From: Metopolophium dirhodum
Lineage: Eukaryota; Arthropoda; Insecta; Hemiptera; Aphididae
Assembly: GCF_019925205.1 (NCBI RefSeq)
Contig: NC_083561.1
Location: 15,747,217-15,811,216 of the forward strand
Direction: 5' to 3'
Length of the DNA stretch: 64,000 bases
The notes beneath the pieces are model-generated. The model saw only the letters and a program-made list of their open reading frames with translations. It had not been told where the DNA came from and did not search any database. This document shows positions 1-12,245 of this stretch, one piece after another (positions within the stretch are counted from its first letter, which is position 1; each line of letters starts with the position of its first letter). Both the position numbers and the translations under genes were made by a program.

Positions 1-347
1 ATATCATTGTCACACCTCTGCCGCCGTGCCGTGGGAACGAGACTGTGAAAAATGTGTAATTTCGTTTTGGTCGGCATTTTATTACTACTACTATTATTAT
101 TTATCACGTCAACGCCGCCGTCGTCGTCGCACCCGCATCGGATTCGAGTGGCGCGTATCTTCTCCGCCACCATCGCCGACGTTTTGTTTAATTTTTTTCT
201 TTTTTATTTGTCATTCGACGAATCTTCCCGCTTTGTATGACATTATTATGCTCTGCGCGTACAAAATTATACGCGTGCGTACACACCAAAACACTGGCGG
301 GAAAACGCTGACGGTTTGATTGAGTTCGTATGACATGTCGTCGAGCA

Positions 348-377
<30 letters not shown>
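348..377. repeat. (ATT)n microsatellite
   Basis: About ten uninterrupted ATT units, one of several such tracts in the window. It creates a spurious run of leucines in the overlapping open frame. Confidence 0.95.
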
Positions 378-380
<3 letters not shown>

Positions 381-3300
381 GTAGTAGTCAGGTTACAGCA
401 ATACGGCAGTCGATCGCAGGCGGTGAAACGACTATTATACGACGACGACGCCGCCACCACCGCCGCTACCACTACCCTCTGACGGGCGACGGCGACGTCG
501 TTCGGGTTTCTTCTGCGACGCGTTCCAAACGAATATTTAATTTTATGATGACATATATTTATATAGCGTGGCCGTACGAATTTTCGATCGTTTGACAGTG
601 TTCACAAGATTCACAATTGAACAGCCACGCGACAATTTTTGTATACACTCATCGTACCCACATTATATTACAATAAAGTGACGCGTTTATTATAATATTA
701 TATGATACGATTCGATTAGAAAAAAATTATCTGCACACAGGATTTCAATATCAGTCATTAAATATTTGGTCGGTTGAAAAACTTAAAAAATGTTTATCCC
801 TAAACACATAATATAATAATACACTCTACTTGTTTATATTAAATTTTAAATTTAATTAAAACATATTATACTACAGCTGTATGTGTAGGTACCTACTTAA
901 AAACTTTATGGTGCAGTTTTGTTAGTGAGATTACCACTGGTTTCGGCCTTTTGGGTAAAGTTTAAGAGCTATATAAGATTTCACTTTTATAAACATAGCC
1001 GTTGTATTGTTTACGTTGTAAGACGGTTTAAAATATAATACTATTTGAAACGAATAATAATTATATTGTGTAAAACGAGTAGTAAACACTGTATTGTACA
1101 TACATTTATACATACATAATTCAAATACATCTATCTATAAGATATAAAAGTGTTCAATACCCAAATTAACATACACATAAATATCCTCGATTATTATAAA
1201 TTCAATTAATGAAATGAAAAGATAATAATTATTTATATAACACTATATAAACACAATAATTATTGAAGAATAATTTTAGTTTGCAGGGTGGAAAATGGTG
1301 TTGAGAGATATCTTTATTTTCCAGTCAGGAAGCTGTTGGTGTACCAAAAACAGTTGAGTTAAATCATACAATAATATTGAATAACAAAACCTGCAGTGTT
1401 ATTTACATTGACCAACATCAGTAGTTGCGTATAAACATATTATTATGCGATTCAAAAAATAATAATTTTCTAATAGCATTGCATGCAGACCCTGACTACC
1501 ATACCTCCTATTAATTTCGCACGCAACTCGGTTATACCTACACTATTAATTAACCTCACACACAATTCGGTTGTTTAGATTTTTAATTCGTTTCTGGCGA
1601 AAGTAATTCGGATACATCGGTTAAATACCGCGATGATACACGCACGCTTCTCCTTTATAAAATAATATGGTCAGGCATCGGATACGGCCACATCGATACA
1701 CTCTGTCTACACGGGTGTTCGTCCTCGAAAATATGTATGTATATTCACAGATTTCACTTAATTCAATTAGAATGACACAATTTTTGTAATAATTACGAAA
1801 ATAAATAGATTATAAATAATCTGCAAGATTTTCAACAAACCTTAAACGTTATTCAAATTTTAATATAAACACTTTCACCTCACATTAAAATAAAAACAAT
1901 ACAAGTACCTAACACTATGAATTAATAAACGTTTTTTAACCACACAATACTAATTGATTGTGAAAAATACTTTAGATTAGTATTTGGTAATAAACTCTAA
2001 TTTTTAAAAAATTATTATTAATAACAATAATAAGTAATTACATAATATTAACACTCGTGACATATTATATATTATATTTGTTTATCAATAACATTAATTT
2101 TATGATTATTTTATAGGTATATTATTGGTATTAAAATTAAAAATATAATGTCTATAGTTAAATAATATAACAATACATTAATACCTACATAATATATTTA
2201 GCAATGAATAACTCTGTAACACATATCTCTGTGTGATCATTTAATATTGCTGGTATATAATATTTCCGGCAGAGAAATGAAAAATTAAATTTTCATCGAT
2301 ACGGTTATTATAATTGTTTATTGAGTTACACGCGACACATTATTGACAAGCGGACATCGGGGACAAACTAATATTATTTGTTGTCGTTAAGGGGTAAACT
2401 TATGTCCGAAATTCAACAACGCAAATAACCTATAAAATTGAAAAATTTTCTGCAAGTTTATTACAAACTGCCAATCCTGTATTGAAACTATTTTGACTTT
2501 GTAGATAAAATCAAAATGATTAATCATGATATTATGTTAGGATAGTTCATTCTATTATCATATCCTATTAAATTTCCATGAGAACGAAAATCGTGATTTA
2601 TTTTAATTGGGCTGTATGCGATCAGACAATATAGTTTTTTAATTATCAAAACAAATAATTTCCACGCTCACAACAGACAACAGTAATACAATGTTATTTA
2701 ATTATTGTTTACTAGTTTGGTTATAAAATCTATACTTACATTAGTACATTACTAAATTAGATTATATAGTTAGCAATGCATTGGAATCTTTTCACGCATT
2801 GATTATTTCAGGAATAAAAATTTTAAAGTTAACACATACTTTGTTTATTACCTACACCCGATAGGTATGTACACTTTAGCTAAAACATAACGTGTCACGA
2901 ATGTGTTTTAACGAGTTAATTTGAACATAACCAGTTTTTTTAAAACGAACGTTTTAATTAATAAAAATATTGTCTACCTCTTTACCTATATATAATATGT
3001 ATTATAGTACCCAATTCTACTTCAGTTTTGGCTTGTACCTATGTAATATTATTATTATTATTTATTAATTATAGATAGTTTATGAGATAAACAATTACAT
3101 TATAACATAGCTTGTATATACACACACGTACCTATATTATATATTTTATTCACAAATGGAATACGCCAACACAGAAATCGCCTTCGAATCATTTGGTAAA
3201 TTGCGTTGCGCCAAACAATAAAATATAATCGAACAACGCTCACGATAATAATATAATAACATTAGTTTCGAATTTATAGCTAATTCATCTGTAAATGTAG

Positions 3301-4024
3301 TCGTTTCGCTCGCGGAGGTGAGATAGTTGATGATAAGTATATGAAGACTGACACGGAATAACAACTTGATTATAGTGTAAATCGTTTTGGAAAAAAAAAT
3401 AATACATATTGACCAGTATGCAGTTGAAAAAAAAAATAATATATGATAATAATAATAAGACAAGCGCGCAATGAAAACTCGATGGAATAAATCATGTTTT
3501 TCACTGGACCGCATTGGTCGCCCGCCGCCGTGCTGCTAAAACGTATATATTATAATATAATTTTTTTTTCGAAATCCTATTTGCCAAAACGAATTGTACA
3601 CCGGCGTATATTAACGAAATCTGCAGTGCACATAATATATTATATAATATTAGGTATACGATGAACGGTCTACGTGATGAGACGCCCACGCACAATCATA
3701 AATCTGAGTAACAAATTCGAGTATTTGACGTGCCAGTGTGATATAAAAAAAAAAAAAAGAATGCGAAGAAAATAAGTCGCTGATGGCCGACCGGCGACAC
3801 GTGCAGTATATTGACGAGCAAAATTATTACAAAATAAAATTTTCCAGAAAAATGTTCAGATAGCTTCGCAAAGACGCATTCCTCGTCGCATATGTTTTTC
3901 AAATCGCGCGCGCTTATTATATGAAACATAAATTAAATATATTATATATACAATAATAATATACGGCGTTATATTCTTGATCCGAAGACGACCGGCGGCA
4001 GAGTGGATTTATGTGTTCGGGTAG

Positions 4025-4049
4025 TATTATTATTATTATTATTATTATA
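4025..4049. repeat. (ATT)n microsatellite
   Basis: About eight ATT units in noncoding sequence, next to more irregular TATTATA sequence. Confidence 0.95.
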
Positions 4050-7000
4050 TTATCATTATAATATACGTTTACGATTTTTGTCGGGTTCGCCAGTAAATTT
4101 CAACTGGTTTCACCGGGCGGGTTACTAATCACCCTGGTTGACTAATTAGCGACTTGACAAGTTACTCAGTATTATATGGGTGCCTATAATACACCTATAT
4201 GTATATTATAATAGGTGTACGGCGGCGGATAACCGGTTGCAGGCTGCTCCAGTGTTTAGTGTTTATATTCTCTTATTTTATTTTATTGACTTGTAAAATG
4301 AGAAAGTGCAGCGGCTGCGGCGGCGGATAAGCGCGACAGCCTAAATTACAACATAGTGTTTTTTCCATCTATATTACGATTCGTAAAACGTGTCGTCCGC
4401 GTATAATACCAACGTCATCATAATATTATATAAGTAGGTACGCGGGTCGGGTTAAATTCACAATCTCGTATATATGGCCAATCGTCGTGACCGCATAAAA
4501 TAATGTCTTCAAACGCGTCTTCTTCGTCTCAACGTATGTCATCCGAGATTTCGCGGGCCACGTGCCGAGCCAACGACGACATGATAATTATAATATTATA
4601 AATTATAATGCACCTACAAGTTACGACTTTCGTGCCGCTACAATTTGAACAGTTTTCTGTCGACCGTCCAAAACAGGCATTTATATATTTTATACGAAGA
4701 TATTATGTGCTAAGCACTCCGTATTTGACCTAAAGTTATCGAAAGCGATTATTTTTCACCAATCATGAAATGTATACGCATTACAAATATAAATAAATAA
4801 ATAAGAATTTGTTTGTCGGCCGATAGATTTTTTAATTTAAAATTTTGATTTATATCCTCGTTATCAGAGTTTCGAGTTAATGTAATTATATAGCCATATA
4901 GGAAATAAATATTATATATAGTATAATTTATTTAAAATTTACAAACAAAGTTTAACTTTTCTATTAACTGCTCACCATGGTATAAAAATATATATAAGAA
5001 AAATTTTGAAAAAGAGAACGAGAAATTATTTTCAACAGTATATATATGTACATAGTGGTAGAATATATTGCAGGACTTGTATTTGTAGGTAGATACTAAA
5101 CACCGTAGACGAAGAGACAGTCGATGTATTTGATGCTGCACTCATATATAGTCACATCCCTTCAGTAAAAAATTAAAGACAATTTTCTCAACTCGAAAAG
5201 TCATGTCAATCGTGTTTTGGGACAGAAATAGACCACTTCTTGTTATTGGTATGATACTAAACGCGCATGCTCACTGTGAAATGCTAAAGAAAAGTTGCGT
5301 TTTGTGATTTAAAACAAACGTCATAGAGTATTGATAATATGCAGTGTGTCTGACATCTCCATGACAACGCCCACCCCTACACCGTTAGGGCAACGCATAA
5401 ATTATATGAACAAAAGTATTATAATAATAATACATAATAATATTATGATGGTTTAAAATATATGATATTTATATCATCAGCTTTGATGATTTAAAAATAT
5501 TATAATAATTTACTAAAACTTTTTAATTTGTAAACATTTTCCGAGTTGACTACTTGTATAAATATTACTTATATTTATCTATTTTACATATTTTGTAAAT
5601 CCATTATTAATGACTATTGTCGTTAGTACTCATAGTTAACAATAAATAACTCAGAAATTTTTCGTTCAAATTTTGATTTAGTTGTATTAAAATGTTAATA
5701 AAATCATTTGTCTAACAATGTAAGTACAGTAGAAAGAGGGGTTCTCATTTGAAAAAAAAATTGTGTCATTCCAAATCTCAGAATTTAAAAAATTTGTATA
5801 TTATGGCTTATCTGTGGGATAAAATGGGGTAGATGAACAATGAGCATGGTTGGTGACTCACCCTGCAGTATACGACTGATGACGCAGTGCGGTTACTATA
5901 CTTACACATAAATTTTTTTAAACAATAAATTCACACAACTATTATTGCGAGTATGTGTTTTTCGGTTTGTTTTTGGAAAATGTAACGAAATACGCAGACA
6001 AAACAAGCTGTACAAAATACTACGTACACTTATCACACCCAAATACCACCGTGCACCTTATATTGCTACAGTGAATAATATTATTTATTATACGATTAGA
6101 GATACGATCAGCACAGGCCCCAGAAAATATCGTATTAACAATACGACTAAACGCGATTTCTATCGACGTCTTTCAATAGACATTTATTGTTATTATTATT
6201 ATACGCAAAATATTGTGTTTATTGTTATTTTTTTTATGTATATCTACAGGGTGTCTCGCCGTTTTTTTCAAACCATGTAGAATATATCCCAAGTCCAGCC
6301 ATCACAAAAATGACACAGTCACACGAATACTGCACTTCTCTATCCGGTTCTTGCCTAAACTTTAAAGGTTAGGTATATCTATTATCTATCGTACATATAT
6401 TTTTAAAATATTTAAATAAATGATGAATTACCTCTAAACATAACAGTATTTGATATCAAGGTACACTAATAAAATAAAACATAACTTGAATATAATTAAC
6501 ATTTATTATTAATATGATATTGACATACGGAGAGGTGAATAGCTATGATGGTGAGACGCTCAGCGTACATTTATATATGCGACTAGATAATATAATTATC
6601 GATGAACGTTTCGATTACGCTCGCCTGATCGTGATCGTGTAATTATTATTATAAGTTATAACTATTACTATTGGTATTCCGCCAATCCACCGCCACGTAT
6701 AATAATCGAATGCTTATTTAGAACATAATATACTATGTAGGAGTTGTCGACGACGACAATGACGACGAACGATTTTCTATAATATCTGTTTCTCTCTCTC
6801 TCTCTCCGACAGATTTACATGACGTATCAACACGACGACGTGTGTATACCATGTACCTAATACCTATATACTATACATTTATGTTGTATGATGTGCACAC
6901 GTTGGCTTATATATTTTATTCGATGATTACACCCGGTCAGCGCTCACACGTACGCGGCCGGCAACTTTCAAAACAAATTAAAAATGTAATTTATTTGCTG

Positions 7001-7201
7001 ACACTCGTTGAAGGCTGTGGAATCGTCCGGCCGGCCGTTGTTGGGCGCGCACACGTACACACGACCGCGATGACGGGAAGACGGTTAATATTTATAAATA
7101 TATCTATATACGTACGTAGGTATATATCATGACGTATCCATACCGAGGAAAAATTGCACCAAAGTTCATCAACCGAGGTTTCGATATTATTATATTATAT
7201 T

Positions 7202-7203
<2 letters not shown>

Positions 7204-7246
<43 letters not shown>
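7204..7246. repeat. Long (ATT)n microsatellite
   Basis: About fourteen ATT units in a row, the longest trinucleotide tract seen in the window. It is likely length-polymorphic. Confidence 0.95.
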
Positions 7247-7248
<2 letters not shown>

Positions 7249-9640
7249 GCTGCACACAAAAATCCGATAAACCCGTATTATACTTATTATAATTAACTGC
7301 CGAAATTTAAATCGTTTACGCACTAGCTATTGGGCACTATCGTGTATATAGATATATAATAATATGATGTATGACGTGTCTGTTTTCATTTCTAGTTCTA
7401 TAGCACGATAATAATACAGTAATAATTACCTAGTTGATAGATATTATAATATTATAATGCATGCGCCTTTACACGTCGATCAGCTGTCGTCTCGAAATTC
7501 ATTGTTTTTATAATTTAATTAAAACATAGCGTGCATTCGTTCAATATACTTAACCATACGATTATGTATATATACAGTGATTTAAAATGACTGAAGATTT
7601 TCAAGACGGATTAATGATATTAACTGATGTGCACTAAAAACTTTGTTTTGGAACTTTATCGGCCTTAACGACGGAATATAATTATTAGTCTCCCCGTGAC
7701 TGTCATCATCCTTGTGTACGATAGTTTCTCATTTTAAATTATCATCTTACGTAATTAAAAATAAACAAATGATTTCACGACTGACTACAGTCAATTTAAA
7801 ATTATATATATTATTCAATTAAATGATAAAATATTCATTTTTATAATTTTCAACTAACGTTAACAAATGCGAAGAGAAATTAAATTTTCCATTTGGAGCG
7901 TATCGAAATCAAATGCTCCAAAAACAAATATCGTGGTTATAATAAAATAATAATATGCTAAAATATTACTGTTGTATACAATAAATATAATACATATAGT
8001 ATATACCTTATATATACGCTATATTATAATATGAACGACCGCAGTGCTGTTATTTGTTGTATATATATATATATAGGTATACATAAACCGATAAGCCCGC
8101 CACGGTCATGCAAGTTATGCAAATATTTAAGTCCTAAACTATGTTTAATGTTTACGATTATTTGGACCCCGTAATTTATAAATTTGCATATTTGATTGGA
8201 ATAATCGATAATCGCAAATATGCCTAGGCGAAATTGCACTCGATTTAATTTGATATAAAACACACTGCTAAATGAAGCTTGTGTTGAATATTTTTGCATA
8301 ATTAATTACTTTGGAAACATATTTCTATAAACACCATCAAACATATAGGTACGTAACCTATAGATAACGTGTGTAACACCGTACCTATATAATATACTCA
8401 ATAATAAACGCAAATTTTGGTGTAATTAAAGCCGCGCTTTTAACAATATTTCGACAATAGGCGGCAGTCCGCCGACTGCTGAAAAAGCAATTATGTACCT
8501 CCTGGGAAACTATTATCATAAAGTTATGTATACCGCGTGTTTTGTATGTAATCTAGAGTACAGAAGTATTATGATTGTCCGATCTGAAGTACACAATTAT
8601 TACACACACAACAAAAATATGGAAGTTTGTAAGTTGTTATTTTTTTTTCTTGAAATTCAATTCCGACGCGATTACTGCAGACAGCCGCATATAATAAAAC
8701 AGTTACATAATATTTAATATAATATATTATGTACCTTAACACGTAAGCTACTCCGCCTGACATAAATTTTGAGTTTTCATACTTCTCACACGTGTGAGGA
8801 GTAAAATATATAATAATATGTATTACGCAAAAATAATGTCAGATTAATTATTGAAAAAAATATAATCGAAAATTAGATTTATGCATGGATGAGAATTAAA
8901 TATGTAATGAGTTACAGACATTTAGAAATAGAAAAATCGTTAGTATAATGACTCGATATGTTCGAGGTATTAATATTAATGTTCTAAAAATCGCATTTAA
9001 TTATTGGGTAGAGTGTATCGTGAAAAATGAATATTATGTCACCATTTTAAAGCATCGTAAATCTGTATATTTTATGAAAAATAAAAAACACTTTTATTAT
9101 TAATCGCGCGTGTTATAAAATATGTATTGTGAGCATGTTTTGTTTTCCCAGCGATTATCACAGTCTATAATCGTGGTAACTCGTACGCATTATGTATATA
9201 CGATTCCTGCATATAAGACGCGTATATACCAGCCGATGAGGCGGCCACGAGGTATAAAACATTTCTTGAATTTCGTTGACGATTTATACGCGTCCATATT
9301 CGATGACCTTTTGTGTGTTTTGTATTTGTTTTTATTTAAACATTGTTCGAGTCGTTTTGTTTTTTTTATTTTTCGGCAGTATAGACTCGGAGAAGACCGT
9401 AAATTATAATATTTCCGAAGCCGGTTTTTCATCACCGCCACTGCCGCCGTCGTTTGTGTGATCTCTAACGAGCTCTCCCCGTGGATTCGGGTTTTACGCA
9501 CAGGGAGACACTTGTTTCCACTCGTTTTACTCGCTTATTTTTATTTATTTTTTCCCATACGGCTTCAATGAACTGCTGCAGGTAAACCAATACACACGAG
9601 ATTTTGGAGAGCACCACGGTACGTCGTCTTGTTTGTACAG

Positions 9641-9731
9641 TTGAAAAGGTTTTCTGACCGTAAATATGTAAATATTGGCGGTAAGCACAACACGCACACA
9701 ACGGAATTCAGCTGCTGCGCGTACATCTCAG
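9641..9731 (+). CDS. Possible internal exon, product unknown
   Basis: The segment is preceded by a T-rich tract ending in gtttgtacag. It ends at a strong donor, TCAG followed by gtgagt. One frame is open across the whole 91 bases and reads LKRFSDRKYVNIGGKHNT and then a Cys-Cys pair before CAYIS. No domain is recognisable. The sequence upstream, about 9410-9600, has moderate GC and another donor-like CTGCAG/gtaaac near 9582, so a short plus-strand transcript is conceivable. Chance pairing of an AG and a GT around 30 open codons is common in DNA like this, so confidence is low. Confidence 0.2.
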
Positions 9732-11035
9732 GTGAGTTTCAAATTACCGTCATTTCTCGTGGACGGAGAATAAGAACGAGATCGACAAGAAATCGTTCAC
9801 GAATAAGAGAAAAAACTGCCGTCATCGTCAGCATTCGGTATATTTTTTTCACGCACGCGTACGGAATCTTCCCGGAATAATTAATATTCATATTTTTTTT
9901 TTTACAGTATATATAAAACGGTGTTCGGTATCTTATATTATATATTTTCATCTCGGAAAAAATCGTCTTTCTCTCTACGTAATAATATTGTAAACATCGA
10001 ATTAAAATAAAATTTTTTTTTTTAAAACCCGCATAGACATATTATGTGAATATAAAATATGATTGTGTAGTGCCGACAGAGTCAAACATAATAATAAAGT
10101 CTTGGGACGATGATAATATTTCCATCGGTTTTTCCGAGTGGAATGCGCGGTGCCGATGATGAACCGGAATCGATCTCATCACGGGAATGGATCTTTGACC
10201 GACGGGCGCGTTTTCTCATCGCCACCGTCGCGTCGTAATAATATGATAATAACGTTATGCACTGACGAGAGTGTAAGATAAAAAAGTGACATCCTTTTTT
10301 CGGGTCTTTGTTCCCGAGCTGTTCGGCCCGAACAAAACACATCCCGCGCCCATAAGACCCGAGGCTATATATTATAGGTACCTAGACAGTGTACATAATA
10401 CTTCTCCACTCCATATGTAACTAACACTGCTGATATATATTTTAATTAAATGTCATGGATCCACACACACACATATAACCACACATACTCACGCAGACAC
10501 ACGAACCCGTCTCTGTCGGCTATCCATAATTATACCTGTCAAAGATATTGTATCAACTGATAGCTAAATTAAAAATCCGTTCGTTAGTTTTTTTTTCGTT
10601 GCCTCTCTCCCTCCCATCACCCACCACCCCCGACCACTCCCCCGCCGCAATACAGACGTCCGCGTGTATATAACGAACGTGACGTGGAGATGTATTACAC
10701 ATTGCTATATATATATACTATAGTTGGTATATAATACGTACGTGTATTATTGGGTGTACCTATACCTATGTAATATGTTTAGATCCGACGCCGCCATCAT
10801 CGTTGCGGCAGTGTTCCGGGGGGGAACGTGATATTTTCGCCCATGACGGTGATAAGAACCCATTCATTACGATCGTTTCCGAACCGTCATTATCCAATCC
10901 AGGAGCGGGTCCGGTTTTGAGCGCGACGGGTAAAAAAAAAAATAATAATAACTATCCGTAAGGACGTATACGCTGGCAGTACCTTCAGTACATATATGCT
11001 ACACGCGGACCACGCGTATAATATGATATAATAAT

Positions 11036-11160
11036 ATGGAGTTACACCTCTTTCCGGCGGCTCTGATTGTAACAACTCATTTTGTCGTCGGTGTTAAACG
11101 TCTACGGCGTATAACGTACACAAATCATAAGCTCCTTTGGGCTGTGTCGGCATATACCAT
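11036..11160 (+). CDS. Possible first coding exon or 42-codon small ORF
   Basis: An ATG at 11036 opens a frame of 41 codons plus two bases that ends exactly at a strong donor (ACCAT followed by gtgagt). If not spliced, the frame stops two codons later. The N-terminus (MELHLFPAALIVTTHFVVGV, then a basic KRLRR patch) resembles a short hydrophobic leader or membrane anchor. It lies just upstream of the retrotransposon but in different sequence. No family is recognised. The codons are GC-balanced compared with the surroundings. It could equally be an accidental frame in a GC-richer patch. Confidence 0.2.
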
Positions 11161-11520
11161 GTGAGTATATATACGTTATACGTATAACGCCATTCTGGTT
11201 TTCGGCAAACAAAAAAATTACTCAGCAGACGCGATATTATAGATATACAATAATATATGTATATATTATATACCGCAGGAGACGTGTTAAAAGTGACGTG
11301 ATTAATGTTTTCCTCTCTAGCGCTCACCTCGTCCCCGTGCGGTACACTTATAATAGTGTGCGTGTGTGTCGTGTATGAGTGCTAGCACCCTGTAATCGGG
11401 AGCGGGACCAGAGAGATATATTTTATTATAGTGGTCTGGTTTTCATGCCAAAATCCAGGTTTTCTGCGTAATTCTTACGGCGCTGCACGAAGACTATACA
11501 TATACTAAAATAACTATATA

Positions 11521-11531
11521 GTATAATAACG
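11521..11531 (+). repeat. Left target-site duplication of the non-LTR element
   Basis: The 11-mer gtataataacg is repeated exactly at 12235-12245, immediately after the poly(A) tract. This brackets the inserted element. A preceding A may extend it to 12 bases, but that base is ambiguous with the poly(A) tail. Confidence 0.9.
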
Positions 11532-11532
11532 A

Positions 11533-12123
11533 AATACTCGAAACCAAACAGATATCACTAAGCTAATACAAGAAGAAACTTTTCTTGCAGAAAATAAAAA
11601 TATATACATCCAGTTTGTATGGATTCCGGGCCACATCGGCATTCCAGGAAATGAAATGGCTGACCAAGAAGCCCATAATGCAATCACCTCCAAATTAACT
11701 GCAACCATAAAGTCCATCACATTTGCAGATGCAAAAAACGAAATTAAACTACACACAAACAATAAATGGCATTCCTACTGGCGAAAACTCAACACCAAAC
11801 TCAATAAAATAAAAAACAATATAAATCTATGGATAAATCTTGAACTCAGTAGAAAAGAAGAAACCATAATAAACCGTCTCCGAATTGGTCACACACACCT
11901 AACTCACAGCTATTTGATGACCAAAGACGATCCTCCACTATGCGACGCGTGCAATGTACTTTTAACGGTCAACCACGTCATCACAGAATGTCAAAAATAC
12001 AACATGTATCGAAATCAATACCACATATCAGAACAAATTTGTCAAGCACTAGGACCAAACCCACAAGACGTTAAAAACTTAATTTTATTCTTAAAAAAAA
12101 CAGAATTGTACAATTTAATTTAA
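11533..12123 (+). CDS. Partial ORF2 of non-LTR retrotransposon (RNase H C-terminus)
   Basis: This is a 196-residue C-terminal fragment of a LINE polyprotein. Early in it is WIPGHIGIPGNEMADQEA, the last RNase H motif, which carries the final catalytic Asp and the conserved His. The middle region has the common post-RNase H signature RLRIGHTHLTHSYLM. Near the end is a C-x2-C-x7-H-x4-C zinc-knuckle-like motif beginning CDACNV, followed by a short hydrophobic tail and a TAA stop. There are no internal stops. An internal Met at 11656 is not the true start, because the frame runs back to the truncation point at the duplicated target site. The reverse transcriptase and AP-endonuclease domains are missing, so the fragment cannot mobilise itself. 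Confidence 0.92.
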   Translation, partial: NTRNQTDITKLIQEETFLAENKNIYIQFVWIPGHIGIPGNEMADQEAHNAITSKLTATIKSITFADAKNEIKLHTNNKWHSYWRKLNTKLNKIKNNINLWINLELSRKEETIINRLRIGHTHLTHSYLMTKDDPPLCDACNVLLTVNHVITECQKYNMYRNQYHISEQICQALGPNPQDVKNLILFLKKTELYNLI

Positions 12124-12208
12124 TGTAACCATGTAAATGCTAAAATACTAACAATGTAATCTAAAATTCATGTACTAATGGCCTAGTTGTCGATGTATAT
12201 TACAGATC

Positions 12209-12234
12209 AATAAAAAAAAAAAAAAAAAAAAAAA
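12209..12234 (+). terminator. Poly(A) signal and poly(A) tail of the LINE
   Basis: AATAAA at 12209-12214 runs directly into 23 consecutive A, 12212-12234. The short distance from the ORF stop at 12123 matches a compact LINE 3' UTR of about 85 bases. Confidence 0.9.
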
Positions 12235-12245
12235 GTATAATAACG
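12235..12245 (+). repeat. Right target-site duplication of the non-LTR element
   Basis: An exact copy of the 11-mer at 11521-11531. It directly follows the poly(A) run, as expected for target-primed insertion. Confidence 0.9.

Larger units (their letters stand above)
1..9640. other. AT-rich noncoding stretch with microsatellites
   Basis: No gene can be supported here. The first 600 bases are richer in CG, with short GTC/CGC trinucleotide runs, and the rest is AT-rich with many TATA/ATAAT strings. Open frames in this stretch begin at non-ATG codons or run through low-complexity tracts. One weak plus-strand signal is a pyrimidine tract and AG at about 1312-1322, followed by about 33 open codons ending in TAG near 1423. 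It could be a 3'-terminal exon or a decayed transposon piece. I see no tRNA or rRNA. Confidence 0.6.
11532..12234 (+). mobile_element. 5'-truncated non-LTR (LINE) retrotransposon
   Basis: This 703-base insertion has the hallmarks of target-primed reverse transcription: an 11-bp target-site duplication, heavy 5' truncation and a 3' poly(A) run of 23 A. It contains only the C-terminal part of ORF2 (RNase H end plus a Cys/His tail), a short 3' UTR and the tail. The RNase H domain in this position is typical of the I/Jockey/R1-type lineages, where similar WxPGHxGxxGNxxAD motifs occur. The frame is open from the truncation point to its stop, and the duplication is perfect, so the insertion looks fairly recent. 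Dead on arrival: it lacks reverse transcriptase and endonuclease. Confidence 0.93.

Noticed and set aside
6247..6262. acagggtgtctcg, like a mariner-type terminus
   Set aside because: No inverted partner was found nearby. The same holds for similar strings at about 24160 and 38681.
9122..9409. 95-codon plus-strand frame with ATG
   Set aside because: A good acceptor lies inside it, but the product is Phe/Leu/Tyr-rich from T-rich DNA, without any domain or following donor.
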